A stretch of 20,467 nucleotides of DNA from CAYUCE01 sp964443275 (GTDB lineage: Bacteria; Bipolaricaulota; Bipolaricaulia; CAYUCE01): positions 1-20,467 of the forward strand of contig CAYUCE010000032.1 of NCBI GenBank assembly GCA_964443275.1, in the 5' to 3' direction. The notes beneath the pieces were generated by a model. The model had not been told where the DNA came from and did not search any database. It saw only the letters and a program-made list of their open reading frames with translations. Positions 1 through 6,616 of the stretch are shown one piece after another. Both the position numbers and the translations under genes were made by a program. Positions within the stretch are counted from its first letter, which is position 1, and each line of letters begins with the position of its first letter.

Positions 1-267
1 CCTGCTAAAATTCGCATTGGTGGAGTTCCAAGTGGAAGAATCGCTCAATTTAGGAAAGGCTTAATTAGATATTCATAAGGTTCCCGCCGGCCGTGGATAA
101 GTTTTCCAAGTAAAGGTACAATGTAATTGAAATATCCGTAATACAAATCTTTTTCTCCACTGACTTATTTGACCCCAAGGAATCAGGTTATTAATTAAAT
201 CATATCTATCAGAAATTTCGGAGAATATTTTTTTAACTCTTTTCTCTTTTGGGTAAGAAACATCCAT
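1..267 (-). pseudogene. Relic of a UbiE/MenG-family methyltransferase with an internal deletion
   Basis: From ATG at 267 the minus strand encodes a typical UbiE/MenG amino end, including IFSEISDRYDLINNLIPWGQ and QWRK. A frame shifted by one base then picks up a typical UbiE carboxy-terminal part, with YFNYIVPLLGKLI and REPYEYL, ending at a TGA at 47-45. The two parts meet at about 145-155. Everything normally between them is absent: the whole SAM-binding Rossmann core, roughly 100 or more residues. The gene therefore cannot make a working enzyme. Remaining frames down to base 1 hold only broken sequence. An AGGACA ribosome site still precedes the ATG. An intact family member lies at 11807-12502, and the relic is not simply a copy of it because its amino end reads closer to the family consensus. 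Confidence 0.8.
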
Positions 268-292
268 GTTGTCCTGTATGCATAATTTTAAG

Positions 293-442
293 TTATCTCA
301 ATAATTTTTCTACCTTCGTTGTAAACTTGAGCTGTCGGATTTCCCCAGGTCTTGTGTTGATGAATTTAAAATGAGAAAGAATCCCAGTACATTCTTTTAG
401 TATATTGATGGTTGTTTTAGGTGTAAAACTCAAGGATAAGAA
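293..442 (-). pseudogene. Possible C-terminal remnant of an NAD-dependent sugar epimerase
   Basis: Immediately after the hemA stop, the same minus-strand frame stays open for 49 codons to a TAA at 295-293. It contains INILKECTG, then NTRPGEIRQLKF and KVEKLLR. The order of a helix, an RPGE(I/V)R motif and a K..(E/K)LL motif resembles the carboxy end of GalE-like extended short-chain dehydrogenases. No start codon, Rossmann domain or active-site YxxxK is present, so this would be only a leftover tail. The assignment rests on a short motif match by eye and could be chance. Confidence 0.35.
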
Positions 443-1675
443 TCAGTCTAATTTGAAAAGAGATGAGATAGTATTTATTAGGTTCGCACTCTCTTCTCTT
501 TCCTTGGCAATCCTCTTTAATTCTATTATAGGTTGATGAAGTAGCTTGTTTACTATTCGTCTGCTCAGCCTTTCCACTTCTTCTCGGGTGAGCTTTTTCC
601 CATCAAGATTGGTTATCTCCTCTTTTCTTATTTTTTCTGCTTTCTTTTTCAAAGAGGAGATAAGCCAGGTGACATCCTGAACTTTGAGCCAATTTTCAAA
701 TTCTTTAACCTTTTTTTTAATGGTGAGTTGGGCATCCTTTGCAGCCTCTTTTCTTTCTTCTAAATTCTCCTCCGCAATATCTTTTAAATCGTCTATATCT
801 ATCAGCCGGCAGGTTTTATATCGACCTATGGTTGGGGCTATGTCCCGGGGAACGGCCAGATCTATTAAATAAAGGGGTCTATCTCGATGGAGGGGGATAT
901 CATCTTGGTCTATAAGATAATAGGGAGATGCGGTTGCCGAGATCAATATATCTACTCTTCCCAGGTAGTTTCCCTTTTCCTCAAAGATTATTGGTTCCCC
1001 ACCTAAATTGTGGGTTATTTTCTTTGAACGCTCCCAAGTCCTATTGGCCACGTACACTTTCTCTATACCGTGCTGGAGCAGATACTTTAAAAGCAATCTA
1101 CCCATCTCGCCGGCTCCGATTACCATGGCCTGGACGTTATTTAAGCTTCCCAATTCCCTTTCCACCTTGTCCACAGCCACATGGCTTAAGGAAACCGGCC
1201 CCGCCTCTATGGCCACTTTGCTCCTCACTTCTTTGTTTACTTCCAAGGCACTTTGAAAGAGTCGGTTAAGTAGCTTTCCCGTTCCACCCAGTTCATGACT
1301 CCGGTAGTAGGCCTCCTTTACCTGTCCGGCTATCTCCATTTCCCCCAGCACCATGGAATCGAGTCCACAGATCACCTGGTAAAGATGTTTAACAGCATCC
1401 AAGTCCTTTAAGATATAAATATTATCCTGCAAACTTTCCCGGTCTATATCCCTGGTCTTTATTATCCGATGAATAACCTCCTTATTTGTTTGCTTGCTTT
1501 TTGATTGGTAATAAATCTCGGTTCTATTGCAAGTAGAGAGGATCACCACTTCCTCAACCCCTTCAAGCGGCAGAAAGCCCTCCATAGCCGGTTTGATCTC
1601 GTTTGCGGCATAGGAGAGCTTCTCTCGAATACTCATAGGAGTCTTATGGTTCATACCTAAAACTCCGATAGCCAT
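443..1675 (-). CDS. hemA: Glutamyl-tRNA reductase
   Basis: HemA reduces glutamyl-tRNA(Glu) to glutamate-1-semialdehyde with NADPH, the first committed step of C5-pathway tetrapyrrole synthesis in the cytoplasm. The 410-residue protein starts with the family signature GMNHKTP (7-13). The nucleophilic cysteine sits in LSTCNRTEIYY (Cys49). GLDSMVLGEMEIAGQVK follows near residue 105, then SLSHVAVDKVE, and the Rossmann glycines are in VIGAGEMG near 185-192. The charged helical C-terminal region is the usual dimerisation domain, and the length is normal. ATG at 1675 is preceded by AAGGAGG at good spacing and overlaps the hemB end by 19 bases. This is the last gene of the ahbC-ahbD-hemB-hemA operon, and I see no clear terminator after it. 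HemL, which takes its product, is in the divergent operon. Confidence 0.97.
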   Translation of the reverse strand: MAIGVLGMNHKTPMSIREKLSYAANEIKPAMEGFLPLEGVEEVVILSTCNRTEIYYQSKSKQTNKEVIHRIIKTRDIDRESLQDNIYILKDLDAVKHLYQVICGLDSMVLGEMEIAGQVKEAYYRSHELGGTGKLLNRLFQSALEVNKEVRSKVAIEAGPVSLSHVAVDKVERELGSLNNVQAMVIGAGEMGRLLLKYLLQHGIEKVYVANRTWERSKKITHNLGGEPIIFEEKGNYLGRVDILISATASPYYLIDQDDIPLHRDRPLYLIDLAVPRDIAPTIGRYKTCRLIDIDDLKDIAEENLEERKEAAKDAQLTIKKKVKEFENWLKVQDVTWLISSLKKKAEKIRKEEITNLDGKKLTREEVERLSRRIVNKLLHQPIIELKRIAKEREESANLINTISSLFKLD

Positions 1676-2637
1676 CTGGCAACCTCCTTGGCATGATAAG
1701 TTATGATCATATCTGCACCCGCCCGTTTCAATCCGGTTAGTATCTCTAAAACTATTCCTTTCTCCTCAATCCATCCCCTCTTTGCCGCCGCTTTCACCAT
1801 GCCATATTCCCCACTCACATTATAGGCAGCCACCGGGTAATTAAACACATCTTTTACTTTGTTGATAACATCCAGGTAAGCCAGAGCCGGTTTTACCATC
1901 ACTATATCTGCTCCCTCTTCTATATCCAGCTTCACCTCACGAATGGCCTCCCGGACATTTGGCGGGGCCATCTGGTAAGTGCTTCGATCACCAAACTGAG
2001 GAGGGGAGTGAGCTGCCTCTCTAAAAGGACCGTAAAAGCTAGAATTATACTTGGCAGAATAGGACATAATAGCCACATCCAAAAAACCATCCTTATCCAA
2101 AGCCTCCCTAATTGCTTTTACCTGCCCGTCCATCATCCCGGAGGGAGCTACCATATCTGCCCCTGCCTCAGCGTGTGAATATGCCATTTTTTGCAGCACT
2201 TCCAAAGTTTCATCATTTTTTATTCTTTCCCCCTCCACAATGCCGCAATGGCCATGGGCCATGTAAGCACAGAGACATACATCGGTGATTATTACTAGCT
2301 TAGAGGTGAGCTTTCCTATCCTTCTCACCGCCTTTTGGACGATACCTTCCCGGTTATAGCTTTCAGTGCCGCTTTCGTCCTTCTTTTTTGAATCAGGAAC
2401 CCCGAAGACGATCACCGCCGGTATCCCCAATTCAACCAAATCTTCAACCTCATCTGGAAGCTTATCCACCGATAGGTGAAAGACACCGGGCATAGCGGGT
2501 ATCTCCTCACGAACAGAGTCCCCCTCTACAACGAAGAGTGGATAGATTAAATCATTAACAGATAGTCTGTTCTCTTGAACTAACCTTCTTAGATTTTTTT
2601 TAGCTCTAATCCTTCTAGGTCGATACCTCGGAAACAC
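1657..2637 (-). CDS. hemB: Porphobilinogen synthase (delta-aminolevulinic acid dehydratase)
   Basis: HemB condenses two 5-aminolevulinate molecules to porphobilinogen in the cytoplasm. The 326-residue TIM-barrel protein has the two Schiff-base lysines: Lys196 in SYSAKYNS and Lys249 in IVMVKPAL. The zinc-type metal site DVCLCAYMAHGHCG (Cys121, Cys123, Cys131) is intact, so this is a zinc-dependent enzyme rather than the Mg-only type. FGVPDSKKKDE and GADMVAPSGMMDG are also standard family blocks. The start is GTG at 2637, with AGGGTGAT upstream, and overlaps the 3' end of ahbD by 23 bases. That overlap suggests translational coupling within the minus-strand haem operon. Length and motifs are complete and nothing looks damaged. 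Confidence 0.97.
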   Translation of the reverse strand: MFPRYRPRRIRAKKNLRRLVQENRLSVNDLIYPLFVVEGDSVREEIPAMPGVFHLSVDKLPDEVEDLVELGIPAVIVFGVPDSKKKDESGTESYNREGIVQKAVRRIGKLTSKLVIITDVCLCAYMAHGHCGIVEGERIKNDETLEVLQKMAYSHAEAGADMVAPSGMMDGQVKAIREALDKDGFLDVAIMSYSAKYNSSFYGPFREAAHSPPQFGDRSTYQMAPPNVREAIREVKLDIEEGADIVMVKPALAYLDVINKVKDVFNYPVAAYNVSGEYGMVKAAAKRGWIEEKGIVLEILTGLKRAGADMIITYHAKEVARWLSEF

Positions 2638-3727
2638 CGTTAATCACCCTTGGTTGGTAAATACATAAAGGATCCGCGGCTAGGTAGTCCTCCGTAGCGG
2701 CAAAGGCCTGCGCTCTGGAGCCACCGCAAATCCCCTTAAATTCACAACGGCCGCATTTACCTTTTCGCAATCCCTTATCTCGCAGGTTGACAAAAACTTT
2801 AGAATGCCTGTATATCCACACCGGATCTTTTTGGCGTACATTTCCAGCGGAGAGTGGCAGAAAGCCGCTGGGATAGACCTCGCCTGTATGGGATATAAAC
2901 ATTACCCCGTTACCATCACTTATTCCTAACCCTCTTATAAATTCTGCCTGATGGTCTCCATCTCCAAAGATCTCTTCTATAGAGATCCCCTCCCCCATCA
3001 TCCGCTGAAGCTTAACCCTTCTGAAATGATGGGCCTCGGTGGTCTTCACCTGGAAAGGGGCATCTTGAGAAATTTCATATAACCAGTTTAAAATTCGCTC
3101 ACACTTTTTGGGACTTATCTGCTTAACTAGTTTACCTCTACCGGTGGGAACCAGAAAGAAGAGGCTCCAGCGGACAACCCCCAGGTCCTTAACCAACTCA
3201 TACATTTCCGGAAGCCCGTCAGCCGTCTCCGAAGCCACCGTGGTATTTACCTGCAAGGGCAGGCCTTCCTGTAAACTAAGGTGAGCAGCTTTTACGGTCC
3301 AGTCAAAGACCCCAGGTACCTTTCGGAAAGAATCATGTTTTTGGGCTGTGGGGCCATCGATACTTAAAGATATAGCCCTAACTCCACTTTCTAAAAGTCT
3401 TTTTAGGTCTTCTCTTCTCATGTCCTTAACTCCACTTGGAGCTATCCCCGTCCGTAACCCAAGCCGATTGCCATATTCGATCAATTCATATAGATCGGGC
3501 CGTTTCAAAGGGTCCCCTCCAGTGATCACCAATATGAGGTCACCAAATTCGCTGACCCGATTCAAAAGCTCTTTGGACTCCTCAGTGGTAAGTTCATCTG
3601 GATGGCGGTTGGGGACGGCACTGGCTCGGCAGTGCTTACAAGCAAAATCGCAGGCCCGGGTAACCTCCCAGAATAGAATATGGGGAGCCTTAGGGTAAGT
3701 AATCTCAGGTATGGGCATGGATTTCAT
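2615..3727 (-). CDS. ahbD: AhbD-type radical SAM haem synthase (Fe-coproporphyrin III decarboxylase)
   Basis: AhbD performs the last step of siroheme-dependent haem synthesis, oxidative decarboxylation of two propionates of iron-coproporphyrin III to the vinyl groups of haem b. The 370-residue protein has a radical SAM cluster motif CDFACKHC (Cys26, Cys30, Cys33) and the SAM-binding TGGDPL. A SPASM/twitch-like auxiliary cluster region at the C-terminus has Cys325, Cys328, Cys334 and Cys355 (CGRCEFKGIC, then DPLC). It shares ancestry with the upstream ahbC but has the shorter PKAPHILFWEVTRACD start typical of the AhbD branch. ATG at 3727 overlaps the ahbC end by 23 bases; a second ATG at 3718 is also possible. 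The AhbD name, rather than another NirJ-like radical SAM protein, rests on motif style and on the complete pathway around it. Confidence 0.85.
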   Translation of the reverse strand: MKSMPIPEITYPKAPHILFWEVTRACDFACKHCRASAVPNRHPDELTTEESKELLNRVSEFGDLILVITGGDPLKRPDLYELIEYGNRLGLRTGIAPSGVKDMRREDLKRLLESGVRAISLSIDGPTAQKHDSFRKVPGVFDWTVKAAHLSLQEGLPLQVNTTVASETADGLPEMYELVKDLGVVRWSLFFLVPTGRGKLVKQISPKKCERILNWLYEISQDAPFQVKTTEAHHFRRVKLQRMMGEGISIEEIFGDGDHQAEFIRGLGISDGNGVMFISHTGEVYPSGFLPLSAGNVRQKDPVWIYRHSKVFVNLRDKGLRKGKCGRCEFKGICGGSRAQAFAATEDYLAADPLCIYQPRVINGVSEVST

Positions 3728-4892
3728 CGTCCGTAAGGTAACAAGCCGGATCGGGGGCCCAAATATCCTGATACACCGCTTCAGCCCTCACTCTGGAGCT
3801 CCCCTGGCAAATTTCAAAATAACGGCAGCTAGCACATCGACCCTTTATATAATCCCTTTTATTTTTTAAGCCCTTCATCACCTGATCGGAGGTATCCATC
3901 CATATTTGGCTGAAAGGCCTATCTTTTACATTCCCCAAGGTATAATGCTGCCAGAACTGGTTAGGGTGCACATCTCCCTTAGCATCCACACAAGCAATGG
4001 TTTCACCAGTCCCATCTCCTTGGTTATTTACCAACAATCTGTAGGCCCATTCAGCTAAACTCTTGTCCTGCTCTTTTAAATACTTATATAAGTAGGGGGC
4101 ATCGGCATAATTTCCCACCAGCAGAGTTTCCACTTGGTGGCCGTTCTTTTGAGCTTTTTGGGTCCAATTGAAATAAAATCGGATCAACTCCCGCTTTTCC
4201 TGAAGGTCCAAATCTAACTTTTCTGTGGCTTTACCAGAATAACTGAGGTGATAAACGCATACCCGATCCAATTTTTCAGCGATAGCCAAATCCAGCACAT
4301 CTTTTAAATAATTTGCATTTTTTCTAGTTATGGTAAATCTTAATCCAGTCTTGAGGCCAAGCTGTTTAGCAAAACGTATGCCCGTTAAGGCAGCATCATA
4401 GGCCCCTTTTTGGCCTCGGAACTCATCGTTACTTGCTCCTACTCCATCCAAGCTAACCCCGATATACCGGAATTCGCCCTTTTTGGTCTCCTCGACTTCT
4501 TCCCGGCTCATCAGGGTGCCATTGGTGGAGATCACCGGCCTAATCCCTTTCTGGTGGGCATAACTTCCTAGCTCAAACAGATCATCCCTAAGATACGGCT
4601 CTCCTCCGCTGAACAGAAGGACGGGGACTTGAAATTCCGCTAAATCATCGATCATCTCCTTAGCCTGTTCGGTGCTCATTTCCCCTATTTGGGGATGGCT
4701 TGAAGCTTTAGCATAGCAGTGGAGACAGTTCAGATTGCAGGCTCGGGTCATATTCCAAACCACAACCGGTCTCTCATTTTCCATCTGGTTCTTATGCCTG
4801 ATTTGAGGCCTCGGACTTCTTTTCACATCTTTATATCGCAGACCATCACTTTCGGAGGGCATCCCAGAAAGCAACTTACTTACTCCGATCAT
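3705..4892 (-). CDS. ahbC: AhbC-type radical SAM 12,18-didecarboxysiroheme deacetylase
   Basis: AhbC removes the two acetate side chains of 12,18-didecarboxysiroheme to give iron-coproporphyrin III. The N-terminus MIGVSKLLSG...DGLRY is the signature start of the NirJ/AhbC family. The radical SAM motif CNLNCLHC (Cys52, Cys56, Cys59) and SGGEPYLR follow. The C-terminal auxiliary cluster region carries Cys353, Cys356, Cys362 and Cys384. I chose ATG at 4892 over the longer frame from 4997: GAAGGAG sits just upstream of 4892, the family signature starts there, and a good promoter (4929-4957) lies inside the longer frame. The resulting length of 395 residues fits the family. It is the first gene of the minus-strand haem operon and overlaps ahbD. 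A NirJ role in haem d1 synthesis is less likely because hemB, hemA and ahbD follow and no nirS is seen. Confidence 0.9.
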   Translation of the reverse strand: MIGVSKLLSGMPSESDGLRYKDVKRSPRPQIRHKNQMENERPVVVWNMTRACNLNCLHCYAKASSHPQIGEMSTEQAKEMIDDLAEFQVPVLLFSGGEPYLRDDLFELGSYAHQKGIRPVISTNGTLMSREEVEETKKGEFRYIGVSLDGVGASNDEFRGQKGAYDAALTGIRFAKQLGLKTGLRFTITRKNANYLKDVLDLAIAEKLDRVCVYHLSYSGKATEKLDLDLQEKRELIRFYFNWTQKAQKNGHQVETLLVGNYADAPYLYKYLKEQDKSLAEWAYRLLVNNQGDGTGETIACVDAKGDVHPNQFWQHYTLGNVKDRPFSQIWMDTSDQVMKGLKNKRDYIKGRCASCRYFEICQGSSRVRAEAVYQDIWAPDPACYLTDDEIHAHT

Positions 4893-4928
4893 TTTTTCTC
4901 CTTCTGCAAGAGGTTTTCGTTTTTTAAA

Positions 4929-4957
4929 ATTATACCCTAAAAGGAAGATATCTTCAA
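4929..4957 (-). promoter_or_regulatory. Promoter of the ahbC-ahbD-hemB-hemA operon
   Basis: On the minus strand, TTGAAG (4957-4952) and TATAAT (4934-4929) are separated by exactly 17 bases. The predicted transcript would start about 30 bases before the ahbC ATG at 4892. This agrees with the ribosome site there and argues against the longer ahbC frame. Confidence 0.75.
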
Positions 4958-4999
4958 CGGGCCGGGCCAGGGTAAGGCTCAAAAAATCTAAGACCATAT

Positions 5000-5028
5000 T
5001 TGACTTTTTCGTATCAACTTAGTATATT
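5000..5028 (+). promoter_or_regulatory. Promoter of the ahbA to hemD operon
   Basis: TTGACT (5000-5005) and TATATT (5023-5028) are 17 bases apart, close to the sigma70 consensus. The expected start of transcription is near 5035, just before the ribosome-site-like TAGGAG at 5041. It is divergent from the ahbC promoter, and the two -35 boxes are about 42 bases apart, so one regulator could serve both operons. Confidence 0.75.
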
Positions 5029-5079
5029 ATTGTACCAAAGTAGGAGACCAAATGAGCTAAATCACGAAAGGAGCTTGGA

Positions 5080-5529
5080 ATCGGTTTAGAGGCAATTGAT
5101 CGACGGATTCTTAACAACTGTCAGGAGGGGTTCCCCATATCCCGTAGGCCATTTCGTGACTGGGCTGAAAGGTGGGGATTAACTGAAGAGGGAATAATCG
5201 AGCGTCTCAGAAGACTGCAAGAGAAGGGCAAATTATCCAGGTTCGGGCCAGTCATAAACCCCCGGGCACTGGGTGGGAATTCCACTCTGGCCGCTATGGC
5301 CGTCCCTGAAGAAAGATTTGAAGAGGTAACCAAGATAGTAAATGAAAAACACCTGGTCTCTCATAACTATGGTCGGGATCATAAGCTTAACATGTGGTTT
5401 ATAGTAAGCGGGGAAGACCAAGATGAGATCGATAAGACCCTCCAAAAAATCAAGGAGGAGACCAACTTAGAGGTCCTAAACATGCCTATGTTAGAAGAGT
5501 TCTATATCGGGGTAAAATTCCAGTTCTAA
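5080..5529 (+). CDS. ahbA: Siroheme decarboxylase, AhbA-like subunit (start codon unclear)
   Basis: AhbA and AhbB form the Lrp/AsnC-like enzyme that decarboxylates siroheme to 12,18-didecarboxysiroheme. The frame reads LEAIDRRILNNCQEGFP at the amino end (winged-helix start), then VINPRALG and SHNYGRDHKLNMWF, the family's active-site region, and ends with EEFYIGVKF. Homology clearly begins upstream of the first in-frame ATG at 5296, which would delete half the protein. No ATG, GTG or TTG exists in frame after the TGA at 5053. I placed the start at ATC 5080 because AAAGGAG (5067-5073) lies six bases before it. Alternatively the gene begins at ATG 5052, which has TAGGAG five bases upstream but is one base out of frame. 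The gene overlaps ahbB by one base (TAATG). Telling AhbA from AhbB is by motif style. Confidence 0.8.
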   Translation: MGLEAIDRRILNNCQEGFPISRRPFRDWAERWGLTEEGIIERLRRLQEKGKLSRFGPVINPRALGGNSTLAAMAVPEERFEEVTKIVNEKHLVSHNYGRDHKLNMWFIVSGEDQDEIDKTLQKIKEETNLEVLNMPMLEEFYIGVKFQF

Positions 5530-5993
5530 TGGACCAGATGGATAGGAAGATACTGATCGAGATCCAAGGGGGCATCCCCCTTACAAAAACCCCCTATAAA
5601 AAGATAGCAGATTCACTTAACATATCGGAAGAGGAAGTCCTCTCACGAATTAAGAGGATGCTCGATCGGGGTTGGATCCGCAGGATAGGGTGCATCCCTC
5701 ATCACTATAATCTAGGGTTTAAAGCCAATGGTATGAGCGTATGGGATGTTCCCGATGATCAGGTAAAAAAGGTGGGGGCCGAAGTAGGGAGCTTCGATTA
5801 CGTTAGCCATTGTTACCGGCGCCCCCGACACCCACCCATCTGGCCCTATAACCTATTTGCCATGGTTCATGGCCGCATGCAGGAAGAAGTACTAGAGAAA
5901 GTTGAGCAGATAGCTAAGATCATAAATGTGACCAACTACGATGTGCTTTTCAGCACCGCGATTTTAAAGAAGAGGGGGATCAGGTTGAAATGA
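5529..5993 (+). CDS. ahbB: Siroheme decarboxylase, AhbB-like subunit
   Basis: This is the partner of the preceding gene in siroheme decarboxylase, which removes two acetate carboxyl groups from siroheme. The 154-residue protein has an Lrp/AsnC-like helix-turn-helix start (MDRKILIEIQGGIP, then EEEVLSRIKRMLDRGWIRRIG). A ligand-binding alpha/beta domain carries SHCYRRPRH and WPYNLFAMVHG, the histidine and arginine region expected to bind the propionates and drive decarboxylation. It was probably a DNA-binding ancestor turned enzyme; a purely regulatory role is unlikely with an adjacent sister subunit and ahbC/ahbD. ATG at 5529 overlaps the previous stop by one base, and the TGA overlaps the next ATG (ATGA at 5990), indicating coupled translation. 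Confidence 0.9.
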   Translation: MDQMDRKILIEIQGGIPLTKTPYKKIADSLNISEEEVLSRIKRMLDRGWIRRIGCIPHHYNLGFKANGMSVWDVPDDQVKKVGAEVGSFDYVSHCYRRPRHPPIWPYNLFAMVHGRMQEEVLEKVEQIAKIINVTNYDVLFSTAILKKRGIRLK

Positions 5994-6616
5994 TACCCTT
6001 GGTACATGATCTTCAGGAAAAAAAGGTGGTTATATTTGGAGGCGGAAGGTTGGGCCAACACAAGGCCGAGCTTTTTGCCGGCCAGGCTAAGGTAATTGTA
6101 GTAAGCGCACGTTTTACAAGCGATATCAAGAAACTGGATGTAAAACTTGTCCAAAAACAAATAGATAAAGATGAAGAGGTGATCTTGGAGATACTGGACT
6201 CCCTTGGCCAGATTTTCTTGGTGCTTACGGCAACCGGAGACCGGGAAATAGATGAGCTTATAACTAAAGCGGCTCATGGAAAAGGGATGCTGGTAAATAG
6301 GGTGGATGGACCTATCGAGGATGTGATTACCCCATCTATAATAGATGAAGCCCCACTTTTGATCTCTATTGCCACCGGGGGGGCCAGTCCGGCAATCAGC
6401 AAATACCTGCGCCAAAAATTTGAGCCCATCGTCAAGAAGGCTTTGCCCATGGTAAAGTTACAAGAAGAACTGCGGGAAAGGCTTAAAGGAAAATCGAATA
6501 AAGACCATCTTTTATGGAAAGTTATTAATGAAGAAAAGATCTGGAATTTGTTAAAAGAAGACTACCAAGTGGCCAAAAGACAAGCGCTAGAGGTGATAAA
6601 AGTTGACAAAAAGTGA
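5990..6616 (+). CDS. Precorrin-2 dehydrogenase (SirC/Met8/CysG-N family), possibly also chelatase
   Basis: This NAD-dependent enzyme oxidises precorrin-2 to sirohydrochlorin; Met8 and CysG relatives also insert iron to make siroheme. The 208-residue protein starts with IPLVHDLQEKKVVIFGGG, a Rossmann motif (GGGRLGQHKAELF). It continues with LVLTATGD and LVNRVDGP, where Asp106 matches the conserved catalytic aspartate of the family. ISIATGGASPAISKYLRQKFE is the standard central helix block. The C-terminal helical tail is shorter than in full CysG, and no methyltransferase domain is attached; that activity is the separate cobA downstream. No CbiK/SirB-type chelatase gene is in the window, so this protein may insert iron as well, or the chelatase is elsewhere. 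It overlaps hemL by 14 bases. Confidence 0.9.
   Translation: MIPLVHDLQEKKVVIFGGGRLGQHKAELFAGQAKVIVVSARFTSDIKKLDVKLVQKQIDKDEEVILEILDSLGQIFLVLTATGDREIDELITKAAHGKGMLVNRVDGPIEDVITPSIIDEAPLLISIATGGASPAISKYLRQKFEPIVKKALPMVKLQEELRERLKGKSNKDHLLWKVINEEKIWNLLKEDYQVAKRQALEVIKVDKK

Noticed and set aside
73..267. A 64-residue open frame as an independent small protein
   Set aside because: Its first part is the UbiE amino end and the rest is out-of-frame UbiE carboxy-terminal sequence, so it is part of a pseudogene.
4893..4997. Amino-terminal extension of AhbC by 35 residues
   Set aside because: The extension has no family similarity, contains the predicted promoter, and the ribosome site and signature start are at 4892.
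5296..5529. A 77-residue protein starting at ATG 5296
   Set aside because: Clear family sequence extends about 70 residues upstream in the same frame, so this ATG is internal.
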